Below, piece after piece: positions 24,944 to 34,482 of a stretch of DNA of 64,000 bases. Position numbers and translations under genes: made by a program. The DNA comes from Paracoccus litorisediminis. GTDB taxonomy: Bacteria; Pseudomonadota; Alphaproteobacteria; Rhodobacterales; Rhodobacteraceae. Position 1 is the stretch's first letter. Every line of letters starts with the position of its first letter. The stretch is from contig NZ_WMIG01000019.1 of the NCBI RefSeq assembly GCF_009711205.1, forward strand, positions 21,886 to 85,885, given 5' to 3'. The notes beneath the pieces were generated by a model, which was not told the DNA's origin, did not search any database, and saw only the letters and a list, made by a program, of their open reading frames with translations.

Positions 24944-26274
24944 CCATGAGGCTGTCCGTCCTGATCATCGGCCTGCTGACCGCTCTGCCCGCCTTCGCGG
25001 CAGAGCGCGAGGTTGCGCCGGGGCCGGGCAGTCTGGCCCAGGCCATTGCCGGGGCTGCCCCCGGCGATGTGCTGATCCTGAAGGACGGGGCCTTTGCCGG
25101 CCCCGTCACCATCGACCGCCCGCTGACCATCAGCGGCCCGGAATCCGCAATTGTGGATGGTCAGGGCAAAGGCACGGTCATCACCATCGACGCGCCCGAC
25201 GTGACGCTTCGCGGCTTCGGCGTGACGCGCTCGGGCAGCCGCAACGAGGATCTGGATGCCGGGATCAAGATCCGCAAGGCGGCGGATCGCGCGCTGATCG
25301 AGGGGCTGACGCTGACCGACAACATGCACGGCATCGACGTGCATGGCGGGCGCGATGCGCGGGTGATCGGCAATCAGATCACCGGGCGTCGGGACATTCA
25401 GATGAACCAGCGCGGCAATGGCATCTATGTCTGGAACAGCCCCGGCACGCTGCTGGACGGCAACAGCATCCGCTATGGCCGCGACGGCATCTTCTCGAAT
25501 ACCAGTGCGGACAGCATCTATCGCAACAACCTGATGCGCGACCTGCGCTTTGCCGTGCATTTCATGTATACCCGCAAGACCGAGGTTTCGGGCAATGTCT
25601 CGGTCGGGAACCATCTTGGCTTTGCGATCATGTTCTCGGACCGGGCCAAGATCCTGAACAATCTCAGCCTTGGCGACCGCGAACATGGCTTGATGCTGAA
25701 CTATGCCAACAATGCCGATGTCAGCGGCAATCTGGTGCGCGGCGGGAAGCGGAAATGCCTGTTCATCTATAACGCGCATCGCAACCTGATCTGGAACAAC
25801 CGCTTTCAGGATTGCGGCATCGGCCTGCATTTCACCGCCGGATCGGAAAAGAACGTGCTGACCGGCAATGCCTTTGTCGGCAATCGCGAGCAGGTTAAAT
25901 ATGTCGGCACCCGCTTCATGGAATGGAGCCATGCGGGGCGCGGCAATTTCTGGTCCGACCATCCGGCCTTCGACCTGAACGGCGACGGTATCGCCGATGG
26001 CAGCTATCGCCCGAACGACCTGATGGACCATATCCTGTGGTCGCAACCGGCGGCCTCGCTGCTGACCGGCTCGCCTGCGGTGCAGCTTGTGCGCTGGAGC
26101 CAGCAAAGCTTTCCCGCGACCCTTCCCGGCGGCGTCACCGACAGCCATCCGCTGATGCGCCCCCTGACGATAGCCGTCCCTCCCGTGATCGAGGCACTTG
26201 AGGCCGAGGCCGCAGGCCGGTGGACGAAAGGAAATTACGATGACATCGACCCTGACGATATCTCGTCTCACTAA
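24940..26274 (+). CDS. nosD: NosD, periplasmic protein for CuZ assembly
   Basis: A 444-residue protein. The ATG at 24940 overlaps the nosZ stop; a second ATG at 24946 is also possible. A signal peptide (LSVLIIGLLTALPAFAA) is followed by right-handed beta-helix repeats rich in G-N patterns (GNQITGR, GNSIRYGRDGIFSN, GNVSVGNHLG). It belongs to the NosD/CASH family. With the NosFY transporter it builds the copper-sulfide CuZ centre of NosZ. Its 3' end overlaps nosF by 35 bp. Confidence 0.96.
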   Translation: MTMRLSVLIIGLLTALPAFAAEREVAPGPGSLAQAIAGAAPGDVLILKDGAFAGPVTIDRPLTISGPESAIVDGQGKGTVITIDAPDVTLRGFGVTRSGSRNEDLDAGIKIRKAADRALIEGLTLTDNMHGIDVHGGRDARVIGNQITGRRDIQMNQRGNGIYVWNSPGTLLDGNSIRYGRDGIFSNTSADSIYRNNLMRDLRFAVHFMYTRKTEVSGNVSVGNHLGFAIMFSDRAKILNNLSLGDREHGLMLNYANNADVSGNLVRGGKRKCLFIYNAHRNLIWNNRFQDCGIGLHFTAGSEKNVLTGNAFVGNREQVKYVGTRFMEWSHAGRGNFWSDHPAFDLNGDGIADGSYRPNDLMDHILWSQPAASLLTGSPAVQLVRWSQQSFPATLPGGVTDSHPLMRPLTIAVPPVIEALEAEAAGRWTKGNYDDIDPDDISSH

Positions 26275-27139
26275 GCGCTTCGGCGATGTCGAGGCGCTTT
26301 GCGATGTCTCGCTGACGCTCGAGCCCGGCCAGCGGGTCGCGTTGCTGGGTCATAACGGCGCCGGGAAATCGACGATGATGAAGATCATCCTTGGCCTGAT
26401 CCCCTTTGACGCGGGCGAGGTCACGGTTTGCGGGGCCGCGCCCGGATCGTCCTCGGCGCGCGCGCAGGTCGCTTATCTGCCGGAAAACGCGGCCTTCCAC
26501 CCCGCCCTAACAGGCGAGGAGCAGATCCGGCATTATTTGGCGCTGCGCCGCGAGCCCGCTGCGCAGGCGATGGGCTTGCTCGGGCGCGTCGGCCTTGGCC
26601 ATGCCGGAAAGCGCCGGATCGGAACCTATTCCAAAGGGATGCGCCAACGTGTCGGGCTGGCGCAGGCGCTGATCGGACGCCCGCGTCTTCTGGTGCTGGA
26701 TGAGCCGACGTCGGGGCTGGACCCGGTGTCGCGGCGCGATTTCTACGCGCTGCTCGACGGTCTGGCGGCTGAGGGCGCGTCGATCCTGCTGTCATCGCAT
26801 GTTCTGACCGAGGTCGAGGCCCGCACCGACCGCATCCTGATCCTGTCGCAAGGCCGCATGGTCGCCGAAGGGACCTTGCCCGAATTGCGCCGCGCCGCCG
26901 CCCTGCCGGTCGGGATCAGCGTGACCCCCGCGCCGGGTCAGGCCGAAAACCTCGCGCTGGCCTTGCCCGCCGCTGTCGCCGCCAGCGACGGCAGCCTGCG
27001 CCTGACCTGTGCTCAGGACGAAAAGCTGGGCATTCTGGCGCGGATCACTGCTTTGGGCGCGCGGGTCGCCGATCTTGAGGTCATCCCGCCCAGCCTTGAG
27101 GATATCTATTCCAGTTTCAGCCGGAGGGACGGGCAATGA
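26240..27139 (+). CDS. nosF: NosF, ABC transporter ATPase
   Basis: A 299-residue ATPase. The ATG at 26240 is chosen because AAGGAAA lies 6-10 bp upstream and the protein then starts MTSTLTISRLTKRFG. Walker A is LLGHNGAGKST, the signature is YSKGMRQRVGLAQAL, Walker B is LLVLDEPTSGLDP, and the H-loop is ILLSSH. It powers NosY and works with NosD to supply sulfur for CuZ. Confidence 0.96.
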   Translation: MTSTLTISRLTKRFGDVEALCDVSLTLEPGQRVALLGHNGAGKSTMMKIILGLIPFDAGEVTVCGAAPGSSSARAQVAYLPENAAFHPALTGEEQIRHYLALRREPAAQAMGLLGRVGLGHAGKRRIGTYSKGMRQRVGLAQALIGRPRLLVLDEPTSGLDPVSRRDFYALLDGLAAEGASILLSSHVLTEVEARTDRILILSQGRMVAEGTLPELRRAAALPVGISVTPAPGQAENLALALPAAVAASDGSLRLTCAQDEKLGILARITALGARVADLEVIPPSLEDIYSSFSRRDGQ

Positions 27140-27957
27140 GCCGCATACTTTCCATCGCATCCGTCGAGTTCCGCATTGCCTTTCGCAACCGCTGGGTGAC
27201 GATCGCCATCGCCATGATGGTGATATTTGCGCTGGTTCTGGCCGCCGCCGGAGCTGCCCCGACCGGCGATATAGGGGCCGACCGGCTGTCGGTGACGGTG
27301 GCCTCGCTGACCTCGCTTTCGGTCTATCTGATCCCGCTTCTGGCTTTGCTAATGAGCTTTGACGCCATCGCCGGAGAAGTCGAGCGCGGCACATTGCCCT
27401 TGCTGCTGACCTATCCCATTGCGCGGGCCGAGGTTCTGGCCGGCAAGATGCTGGCGCATCTGGCCATTCTGGCGCTGGCGGCGCTGGCGGGATATGGCGC
27501 GGCGGCGGGCGCGGCGATCTCGGCCGATCCCGCCTCGGTTGCCGGTCTGCCGGCGCTGTTGCGGCTGATCTGGACATCGGTTCTGCTGGGCGCGACCTTT
27601 CTGGGCGCGGGCTATGCCTTGTCCGCCTTGGCGCGACGCCCCTCGGGCGCGGCGGGTCTCGCCATCGGGCTATGGCTGGGGGCGGTCGTGCTTTACGATC
27701 TGGCGCTGCTCGCGCTGATCGTCTCGGGCGGCGAAGGCAGCGCAATGTCCAGCGTCCTGCCCTATGCGCTTTTGGCCAATCCCGCCGATGCCTTCCGTCT
27801 GTTCAATCTCGCCGCCTCCGAGGCCAGCGCCGCTGCCGGCGGCGTCGGCGGGGCGGCGGCCTCCATCCCGCTTTGGCAGTCCGCATCCTCGGTCCTTGTC
27901 TGGCCGGTCCTTGCGCTGACCCTTGCCATTGCCGCATTCCGAAAGGTGACGCCATGA
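27136..27957 (+). CDS. nosY: NosY, ABC transporter membrane subunit
   Basis: A 273-residue protein with six hydrophobic segments and the ABC-2 pattern (FRIAFRNRWVTIAIAMMVIF; SFDAIAGEVERGTLPLLLTY; RAEVLAGKMLAH). It partners with NosF, to whose stop it is coupled by an ATGA overlap. Confidence 0.95.
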   Translation: MSRILSIASVEFRIAFRNRWVTIAIAMMVIFALVLAAAGAAPTGDIGADRLSVTVASLTSLSVYLIPLLALLMSFDAIAGEVERGTLPLLLTYPIARAEVLAGKMLAHLAILALAALAGYGAAAGAAISADPASVAGLPALLRLIWTSVLLGATFLGAGYALSALARRPSGAAGLAIGLWLGAVVLYDLALLALIVSGGEGSAMSSVLPYALLANPADAFRLFNLAASEASAAAGGVGGAAASIPLWQSASSVLVWPVLALTLAIAAFRKVTP

Positions 27958-28541
27958 AACGCGTCCTGATCCTCGCCCTGTTGCTTGGCCTTGCTGCCTG
28001 CAAGCAAGAGACCGCGCAGGATACCAGCCCGGTCGAGCTGACCGCCGAAACGCTCGGGCATTTCTGCCAGATGAACCTGCTGGAGCATCCCGGCCCCAAG
28101 GCGCAGGTCCATCTTGAAGGGTTGCCGGGCATGCCGATATTCTTCAGCCAAGTGCGCGACGCGATCGCCTATCAGCGCCTGCCTGAGCAAAGCCACACAA
28201 TTCTGGCGATGCAGGTCAACGATATGGGCGCGGCCAATGCAACTTGGGACAATCCCGGCAAGGGCAACTGGATCGACGCCAATGAGGCCTATTACGTCAT
28301 CGGCTCGACGCAGCCCGGCGGCATGGGCGCGCCCGAGACAATCCCCTTTGCCTCGCAAGCCGCGGCCGCATCTATCGCGGCCAGCAATGGCGGGCAGGTC
28401 GTGCGCCTGACCGAGATTCCCGATGACATGGTTCTGGCCCCGGTCGCGGCGGATGGGACCACCTCATCGCCCTCCGACAGCAAGGATGAAAGCGATTTCG
28501 AACAACGTCTGCGCGCATTGGCGCAACCGGGGAAAGGTTAA
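27954..28541 (+). CDS. nosL: NosL, copper-binding lipoprotein
   Basis: A 195-residue lipoprotein: the lipobox LGLAAC gives Cys18 as the lipidated residue. Downstream, FCQMNLLEHPGPKAQV is the Cu(I)-binding region (Cys-x-Met), followed by the family strand AYYVIGSTQPGGMGAPETIPF. It delivers copper to NosZ at the outer face of the inner membrane. ATGA overlap with nosY. Confidence 0.96.
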   Translation: MKRVLILALLLGLAACKQETAQDTSPVELTAETLGHFCQMNLLEHPGPKAQVHLEGLPGMPIFFSQVRDAIAYQRLPEQSHTILAMQVNDMGAANATWDNPGKGNWIDANEAYYVIGSTQPGGMGAPETIPFASQAAAASIAASNGGQVVRLTEIPDDMVLAPVAADGTTSSPSDSKDESDFEQRLRALAQPGKG

Positions 28542-28544
28542 GCC

Positions 28545-29459
28545 ATGAAACTCTCTCGACGCCGCTTTCTGGCCATTTCAGCCGTTGCCGCCACGATGCC
28601 TCGGGCCCTCGCCGCCAGTTCGGGGCCGCATTGGCTGGGACAAGCAATGGGCGCGCGCGCCTCGATCCGCATCGACCATCCGCAGGCCGCCGCTATCACC
28701 GCCCGCTGTCTGGCCGAGATCGAACGGCTGGAATCGATCCTCAGCCTTTACCGGCCGGACAGCGCCCTGATGCAGCTCAATCGCACGGGACGGCTGAATG
28801 CTCCGCCCTTTGAACTGCTCGACTGCCTCTCGCTGGCGGGAACCGTGTATCGCGCGAGCGGCGGGAAGTTCGACGTGACCATGCAGCCGCTCTGGGCGCT
28901 CTGGGCCGAGGCCGCAGCCGTTGGGCGCAGGCCGGATGCGGCCGAGCGCGTCGCGGCCCTCAGCCGCACAGGCTGGGCGCGGGTTGAGGCATCCGCGGAC
29001 AGGATCTCGCTGGCATCGGGCATGGCGCTGACCCTGAACGGAATCGGTCAGGGCTATATCGCCGACCGCGTCGCGGCACTTCTCGAAGCGGAGGGGCTGA
29101 AAGACATTCTGATCGACACCGGCGAGCTGCGGGCCTTGGGGACGCAGCCCGACGGGCGGGATTGGCCCGTGCGCCTTGCGGAAGGCCGAGCCGAAGTCGC
29201 GCTGAACCAAAGGGCTCTGGCGACTTCGGCGCTCTTGGGGACATGCTTCGATGCGGCGGGACGCGATGGACACATCCTCGACCCGCAGACCGGGGCGCCC
29301 ACCTCCGGCCCTTGGCGTCAGATCAGCATTTCCGCTCCGAGCGCGGCATTGGCCGACGCTCTCAGCACGGCGGCCTGCCTGACGACGGACAAGGCTGAGC
29401 TAGACGCCCTGATTGCCGGATTTCCGGCGGTGCTCCTTGAGGACGCTTACGCCACCTGA
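28545..29459 (+). CDS. nosX: NosX, ApbE-type FMN transferase
   Basis: A 304-residue protein with a twin-arginine-like start (LSRRRFLAISAVAA). ApbE motifs are seen: RIDHPQAA, the FDVTMQPLW region, NGIGQGYIADRVA and IDTGELRALG. NosX attaches FMN to the Thr of NosR. It is the last gene of the operon, 3 bp after nosL. Confidence 0.95.
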   Translation: MKLSRRRFLAISAVAATMPRALAASSGPHWLGQAMGARASIRIDHPQAAAITARCLAEIERLESILSLYRPDSALMQLNRTGRLNAPPFELLDCLSLAGTVYRASGGKFDVTMQPLWALWAEAAAVGRRPDAAERVAALSRTGWARVEASADRISLASGMALTLNGIGQGYIADRVAALLEAEGLKDILIDTGELRALGTQPDGRDWPVRLAEGRAEVALNQRALATSALLGTCFDAAGRDGHILDPQTGAPTSGPWRQISISAPSAALADALSTAACLTTDKAELDALIAGFPAVLLEDAYAT

Positions 29460-29469
29460 CGGGACGGAT

Positions 29470-29502
29470 CGCGCTTGACATGCTTCCTGCCAGTCAAGCG
29501 CG
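29470..29502 (+). terminator. Hairpin after nosX
   Basis: A perfect 10-bp stem CGCGCTTGAC/GTCAAGCGCG around a 13-nt loop, 10 bp after the nosX stop. No T-run follows. Confidence 0.5.
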
Positions 29503-29595
29503 GTCCTCGCAATGCAGCTTCCGCGCCCGCATATAATTCTGGACCCCAATCTTCAGGCCCCCAACTGCCAGCCTTGCAGGTTCAGCAGCTTGGTC

Positions 29596-30421
29596 GGCTC
29601 TGTCGCAAACCTTTTAACGGCCTTTCGCTTCGAACGGCAATTGCTATGTCGTGCCGGGTACAAGCGACGAGAGGACAACAGCGGGATGATCGACTTCAAG
29701 GGCAGCCATTACCCGAAATCCGTAATTCTCCACGCCGTGTTCTTCTACGTCCGCTACGCCGTTTCCTACCGCGATCTGGGAGAAATTCTGGCTGAGCGCG
29801 GCGTGGCCGTCGATCAAACAACACTGAATCGCTGGGTAGTGAAATACACGCCACTGCTCGCGGCCGAAGCGCAGAAGCGCGAGGCCGCAGTTGGTCGTTC
29901 CTGACGCATGGATGAGACGTATATCAGGGTGAAAGAGCGCTGGTGTTATCTCTACCGGACTGTCGACAAGCGTGGTCAAACCATTGACTTTATGTGTCCG
30001 AGAGCCGCGACGAAGCTGCGGCCACCACGTTCTTCGCCCAAACGATCGGAAATAACGGCTGGCCAGACAAGGTGGTCATCGACAAGAGCGGCGCGAACTT
30101 GGCCGGGCGGGACAACATGAACGTCGAGCTGATCCTCGTCGGTTGGTACTGGCTGATCGAAGTGCTGCAGGTGAAATATCTCAACAACGTCATCGAGCAG
30201 GACCATCGCTTCATAAAGAAGCTGACCCGACCGATGCTGGGCTTCAAATCCTTTGCATCTGCTCAGGCAACGATTGCCGGCATCGAGACCGCCCACATGA
30301 TCCGCCAGGGCTAACTTGCCGCAGACGGCAAGACTTCTTTTCAGCAGTTCGAAGCACTCGCGGGATAAGTATGTCGAGCCAAAGGCTTGTCCTCAACCCG
30401 TGCTGAGTTTGCGACAGACCC
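29596..30421 (+). mobile_element. IS6-family insertion sequence, inactive copy
   Basis: Terminal inverted repeats GGCTCTGTCGCAAA (29596-29609) and, inverted, GGGTCTGTCGCAAA (30408-30421) bound an 826-bp element, the normal size for IS6 family. The transposase inside is disabled. The 8-bp flanks (GCTTGGTC and AGCAATCG) do not match, so this is not a simple insertion; recombination between copies is likely. Confidence 0.85.
29686..30368 (+). pseudogene. IS6-family transposase, inactivated
   Basis: From ATG 29686 the frame reads IDFKGSHYPKSVILHAVFFY and RWVVKYTPLL. It then meets a TGA at about 29902 in place of the Trp codon of GRSWRMDETY. The catalytic region continues (MDETYIRVK), shifts frame near 29990, resumes with DEAAATTFFAQTI, DKSGAN and EQDHRFIKKL, and meets a second stop at 30312 before the normal end QQFEALAG. 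Three lesions in one gene. Confidence 0.88.
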
Positions 30422-30583
30422 AGCAATCGCTGCTGGTTGTGTGCCGATAGGTAATCATTATCATGATGAATTCCGACGACACAGATCAAGCTCTGGAGCG
30501 CCCCTACGACGGCACATATGCGGATAATGCTACCGTTTCGTCGCGTGAATGTGCGACGACCTCTGTTTGAGCGGCCGATCAGG

Positions 30584-31723
30584 TCAAAGTATCTGGGCCA
30601 CGGCGAGTGGCCTGCGATTTACAGCGCTTCGGGCTGCCAGCCGTCGTGCATGCCTTCCACCAACCAAGCGACGCGCCGGGACCGCTACATAAGATGCATC
30701 CGTGAGTTCTGGAAAAATTGAGAGGATCTCTCTCACCCCTGCCGGATCGATTGATTTTAATGCTTGCGGTCCCGTGTACAGGCTCTCTGTTGCGACACCA
30801 TTTGCGATTACGATCTGATGCGCATTCAGCAGGAAGTGCCAATAGGTGACGCTATCTAAATCCGTCAGGGTATCGATGCCGTTCACCGCAAGCAGGTGTT
30901 TGGCGGCGACCAAAACTTCTTTGGTGCCGAACATACGGCGGCTGATTTCAGATGTGACCAATATCCTGTGCTGGGGCGAAACGATCAAATCGATATCCGG
31001 CAAACCCGGTCCCAAGGCGTTCGCTCTGATGCGCACGGGACAAAGATTGGGATTTCGTTCAAGTGTCGCCCGATCCAGTTGGCGGGAGCCAATCCAGTGA
31101 ATCTCTTGGAATTCGTTGTCGACTGTCAGGACGCGGTCTCCGACTAAAAGATCGTTGACAGGGACCGGGCCGTTGTCGGTTTCAATAAGCGTTCCAGTGG
31201 CGAAGCAGACGACCAGATCCTCATAGGGCACGTTGATCGCGACAGGCGGGCTTTCTTGACTATCGGTGTTGGAAAGGATTGTGAGGGGAACATTCGGGGG
31301 CATTTCACCCACAAAGGAGAAGCCCACGATTTGCCCTTCGAACCTCGACTCCGTCGAAAGACGAATTCTGACGGCATACATGTCATAAGTGTCGCCTGTT
31401 GCGGGGTCTTCAACAGTGATCATGTACTCGGCTTCGGCCAAAGATCCCGCAGGCCAAGTTGTCCCATCAACAGTCAAAGCGCTCGTCAGAAGCTGCGGGG
31501 CACCGTTGTCGTTGTAGCCGTCTCCGGTGTCGTCATCTTCAAACAGATCGTCGTCGTCCGCAACCGAGAGGGGGGTTGTCGTGGCACCTTCCGCAACGTT
31601 CAGCGTGCTCCCTGGTAGGAATTCGCCCGTAACGGAATCAAGAGCCCAAGCCCGGTCGAAGCCATTCTCGTCCACCAGTGTAAATTGATCTTTTGGAAGA
31701 AGCGTGAAGTTAAATATGGGCAT
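30584..31723 (-). CDS. Hint-domain protein
   Basis: A 379-residue protein. Residues 1-170 are acidic and rich in beta-type sequence (LSVADDDDLFEDDDTGDGYND). A Hint (hedgehog/intein) domain starts at about 172 with CFATGTLIETDNGPVPVNDLLVGDRVLT and includes VSPQHRILV, the box-B-like His. Such proteins are common in Rhodobacteraceae and may self-process at the Cys, though what they release is unknown. There is no classical signal peptide; export could be by type I secretion. It stands alone, divergent from the TPR gene. Confidence 0.8.
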   Translation of the reverse strand: MPIFNFTLLPKDQFTLVDENGFDRAWALDSVTGEFLPGSTLNVAEGATTTPLSVADDDDLFEDDDTGDGYNDNGAPQLLTSALTVDGTTWPAGSLAEAEYMITVEDPATGDTYDMYAVRIRLSTESRFEGQIVGFSFVGEMPPNVPLTILSNTDSQESPPVAINVPYEDLVVCFATGTLIETDNGPVPVNDLLVGDRVLTVDNEFQEIHWIGSRQLDRATLERNPNLCPVRIRANALGPGLPDIDLIVSPQHRILVTSEISRRMFGTKEVLVAAKHLLAVNGIDTLTDLDSVTYWHFLLNAHQIVIANGVATESLYTGPQALKSIDPAGVREILSIFPELTDASYVAVPARRLVGGRHARRLAARSAVNRRPLAVAQIL

Positions 31724-32318
31724 CTTCGATCCCCTTTCTCGGCCTGTTCGCCACAGAACATAGTGAAGTCGAAGTTTGATAGTTGTGTCTATATACTATC
31801 GCATTCTGTCCGAACCGCACGAGGTTCGTTGCCAAATGAGCATAGCTGTGCCCCTCTAGGAAACGGCGCAATGCACGAGGCTATTCAGCGCACTTCTGGC
31901 CCGGCAGTTAATGCGCAGTCAGAAACGAAAAATGGCAGGATGAAGGCCTTGGCGCGGTTTTCGCAGCGGGTCAGTCTGCCAGTAATTCGGGCAGAATTCT
32001 GCTGGTCACATACTCCGAAGGCTGTCATCGGTCGGAGCGATTGCATTCGACGCCGCTACCGCCTGCCAGCTAAGCGCTGTGCGTCTTTGATCTGGGATAT
32101 GTACGCCGCGAGTAAGCCCGATCACTATGGGTCAACGGCTCAAATGGGCTCAAAGGCGATGTCGTCGCCGGACGCCGGCCGGTGTAATAGCGCATCCACT
32201 GACAAATCGCTTGCAAGTTTCTAAAGTTTCCAGATTGTTGGTCTATCATGGTTAAGTTTTCGTAACACGCTGGTTTTTTTCATATTACTTCAGTCTGTTC
32301 TGGAACGGGAAAACTGGA
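31724..32318. other. Long divergent intergenic region with no clear gene
   Basis: 595 bp between the divergent Hint gene and the TPR gene. A plus-strand frame (31685-32224) has no family features and a composition unlike its neighbours, so it is not called. The last 90 bp are AT-rich (TTTTTTCATATTACTTCAG) and probably hold the promoter of the TPR gene. Confidence 0.4.
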
Positions 32319-33950
32319 ATGTCAGACGGGTTGCCGAGTTCGATCCCTGAGCCAGAAATCCGCGCGGAGCTTGAACGCATCCTTGCGTCCTCGGATTTTC
32401 AGGCTTCGGCAAGGAACCGCCGCTTTCTGCGCCACGTCGTCGAGGAAACCCTGCTTGGCCGGGGGGGGCGGATCAAGGCCTATAGCATCGCGACCAGCGT
32501 CTTTGGCCGCCCGGATGATTTCGATCCCCTGCAGGATTCCATCGTCCGCATCGAGGCCGCACGCCTGCGCCGCGCCATCGAGCGTTTCTACCTGCTGGAA
32601 GGCGACCGACTTGGGGCGCGGATCACCATCCCCAAGGGCACCTATGTGCCCGAATTCTCGCGGCCTCAGTCGCCGGCGGAAGCATCGCCGTTGATCGAGC
32701 AGAAAGCACCGCCCGCCATTGAGCCCCTGCAGGATTACGGTCCCCGCATTCTGGTCGAACTGTTCGAGCAGGAAGGCGACCTTGCGAGTTGTCCGACCAT
32801 CGGGCGCACGCTGACGCGGCAGGTGATTTCGGCCCTGACCCGTTTCACCGATCTCTTTGTCTATGGACCTGCCACGGCAGAAGTCGGTGGGGCGGAGCAT
32901 GATCTGCCGATCGATTATCGCCTGTCGGGCACGCTGACCCTGTCCAGGGACCGCCTGCATGCCGATCTGCTGATGAGTCGGCAAATGGATGGCCGCTATG
33001 TCTGGGCGCAGACGTTGGATCACCCCTTGGGGGTTGAGCGTGACCCTCAGCAGATCGTCAGCCTGTGTTCCGAGATCGCCGGCCATGTGGTCCGCGTGGT
33101 GGCGCTGCGCGACGGCATCCTTGACAGTCAGGCGCGCGAATCCGGTGGTGCCGCGCCACGGCATTTCGCAGGCTACCAGAAGTTGCTGGATTTCCACGAT
33201 TACTGGCGCACCCTCGATCCGGCGCGGTTTGAGCCATTGCGCCTTGACCTCGAGGCGACGATTGCCGCCGATTCAGGCTTTGCCGCAGGTCGCGCCTGCC
33301 TGTCGCTGCTTTACAGCAATGCGGCCCGCTTTGGATATCAGGCCGGTCCGGCGCCGCTGGATCGCGCATTGTCGCTGGCGCGAGAGGCGATCAGGCTCGC
33401 GCCGAATTCCAGCAAGGCCTATCATGCAAGGGCGGTGGCGGAATGGTTTCTGGGTCAGCCCGAGGACGCGCTGGTGACGCTGCAGATGGCCCGCGCGCTC
33501 AACCCCAATGACCCCGAGTTGATGGCCGAACTGGGCTTTCGCCATGCCAAGCGGATGGTTTGGGAAATCGCCGTGCCGCTGCTAGAGGAAGCCTATCTGC
33601 GCAATCCGCTGCAAAGTGGTCAATACCGGATGGGACTGTTCTTTTTCCATTTTGCGCACGACCGGCCTGCCGAGGCATTGCGCGAGGCATTGGCGATCAA
33701 CGCCCCCGGCATTGGCCATTTCCACCTGGCCAGTTGCGCGGCGCTGTCCGAAATGGGGCGGATTGATGAGGCGCGCGCCTATCTGGCCGAGACGGACCGG
33801 CTGGTTCCCGGCCTGCGTGATCGTCTGGTCGAGGACCTGACCTTTCGCCAGATCCATCCCGATCTGATCGCCGCCATCGCACGCGCCATCGGCCGGGTCG
33901 ATCCCGGGCCGGGACGCGTCAGGCATCTGCGCCGCCCCCCGGCGCACTAA
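32319..33950 (+). CDS. TPR protein with an N-terminal regulator-like domain
   Basis: A 543-residue protein. Residues about 10-110 have the pattern often placed before TPRs in alphaproteobacterial signalling proteins (IRAELERILASSDFQASARNRRFL-type start, AYSIATSVFGRPDDFDPLQDSIVRIEAARLRRAIERFY, GARITIPKGTYVPEF). Next comes a sugar-kinase-like or NB-type region (RILVELFEQEGDL; LTRFTDLFVYGPATAE). TPR helices follow from about 340 (LSLAREAIRLAPNSSKAYHARA; ARALNPNDPELMAELGF). No cyclase domain is attached. It may regulate the envelope genes that follow 100 bp downstream. Confidence 0.65.
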   Translation: MSDGLPSSIPEPEIRAELERILASSDFQASARNRRFLRHVVEETLLGRGGRIKAYSIATSVFGRPDDFDPLQDSIVRIEAARLRRAIERFYLLEGDRLGARITIPKGTYVPEFSRPQSPAEASPLIEQKAPPAIEPLQDYGPRILVELFEQEGDLASCPTIGRTLTRQVISALTRFTDLFVYGPATAEVGGAEHDLPIDYRLSGTLTLSRDRLHADLLMSRQMDGRYVWAQTLDHPLGVERDPQQIVSLCSEIAGHVVRVVALRDGILDSQARESGGAAPRHFAGYQKLLDFHDYWRTLDPARFEPLRLDLEATIAADSGFAAGRACLSLLYSNAARFGYQAGPAPLDRALSLAREAIRLAPNSSKAYHARAVAEWFLGQPEDALVTLQMARALNPNDPELMAELGFRHAKRMVWEIAVPLLEEAYLRNPLQSGQYRMGLFFFHFAHDRPAEALREALAINAPGIGHFHLASCAALSEMGRIDEARAYLAETDRLVPGLRDRLVEDLTFRQIHPDLIAAIARAIGRVDPGPGRVRHLRRPPAH

Positions 33951-34053
33951 CAGTGAGTTACATACCTGTGTTCGGCACCACGGCAGATTGTCACTAGACT
34001 GAGGTCACGCCCGTAAGCTGCCGGCCACCGGAGTCGTAAAAAGGACATACTGC

Positions 34054-34479
34054 TTGGCGATCGAGATTCGTACTGAGACCTTGTTGCATCCCGAGGCGGT
34101 GCCTCATCTGCCGGGCTTCATTACCCTGCCCGGACAAACGGACTGGCTCATGGTGGGGATGGCGGGTTTTCTGATCCTGTTCATCGTCGGGATCGGGGTG
34201 TTCTACCTTAGACTGCACGCCCTGCCCGAGCACATGGCCCATCGCGGCCAAAAGGTGCAGCTTGAGCTGGTCGCGGTTCTGGCGCTGATCGCCCTGTTCA
34301 CCCATAACCACGCCTTCTGGATCGCGGGGCTGCTGCTGGCGATGGTCCCGGTTCCCGATTTCAGCACGCCGCTCAGTTCGATGGCGCAATCACTGGGCCG
34401 CATGGCCCCGCCCGCGCCCCCCGAACCCGAATCCGAATCCGTACCCACGGCCGAGGCCGACAAACCGGCGGAGGTCTGA
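34054..34479 (+). CDS. Small inner-membrane protein upstream of an HlyD-type adaptor
   Basis: A 141-residue protein from a TTG start with AAAAAGGA upstream. Two or three membrane helices (MVGMAGFLILFIVGIGVFYL; LELVAVLALIALFTHNHAFW and AGLLLAMVPV) and a Pro/Glu-rich cytoplasmic tail. No known motif. It is 3 bp from the HlyD-type gene, and such small proteins often accompany YibH-like membrane fusion proteins. Confidence 0.7.
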   Translation: MAIEIRTETLLHPEAVPHLPGFITLPGQTDWLMVGMAGFLILFIVGIGVFYLRLHALPEHMAHRGQKVQLELVAVLALIALFTHNHAFWIAGLLLAMVPVPDFSTPLSSMAQSLGRMAPPAPPEPESESVPTAEADKPAEV

Positions 34480-34482
34480 GCC

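Noticed and set aside
31685..32224. 179-residue plus-strand frame in the divergent gap before the TPR gene
   Set aside because: It starts inside the Hint gene's 5' end, has no ribosome site or family pattern, and has an unusual composition.
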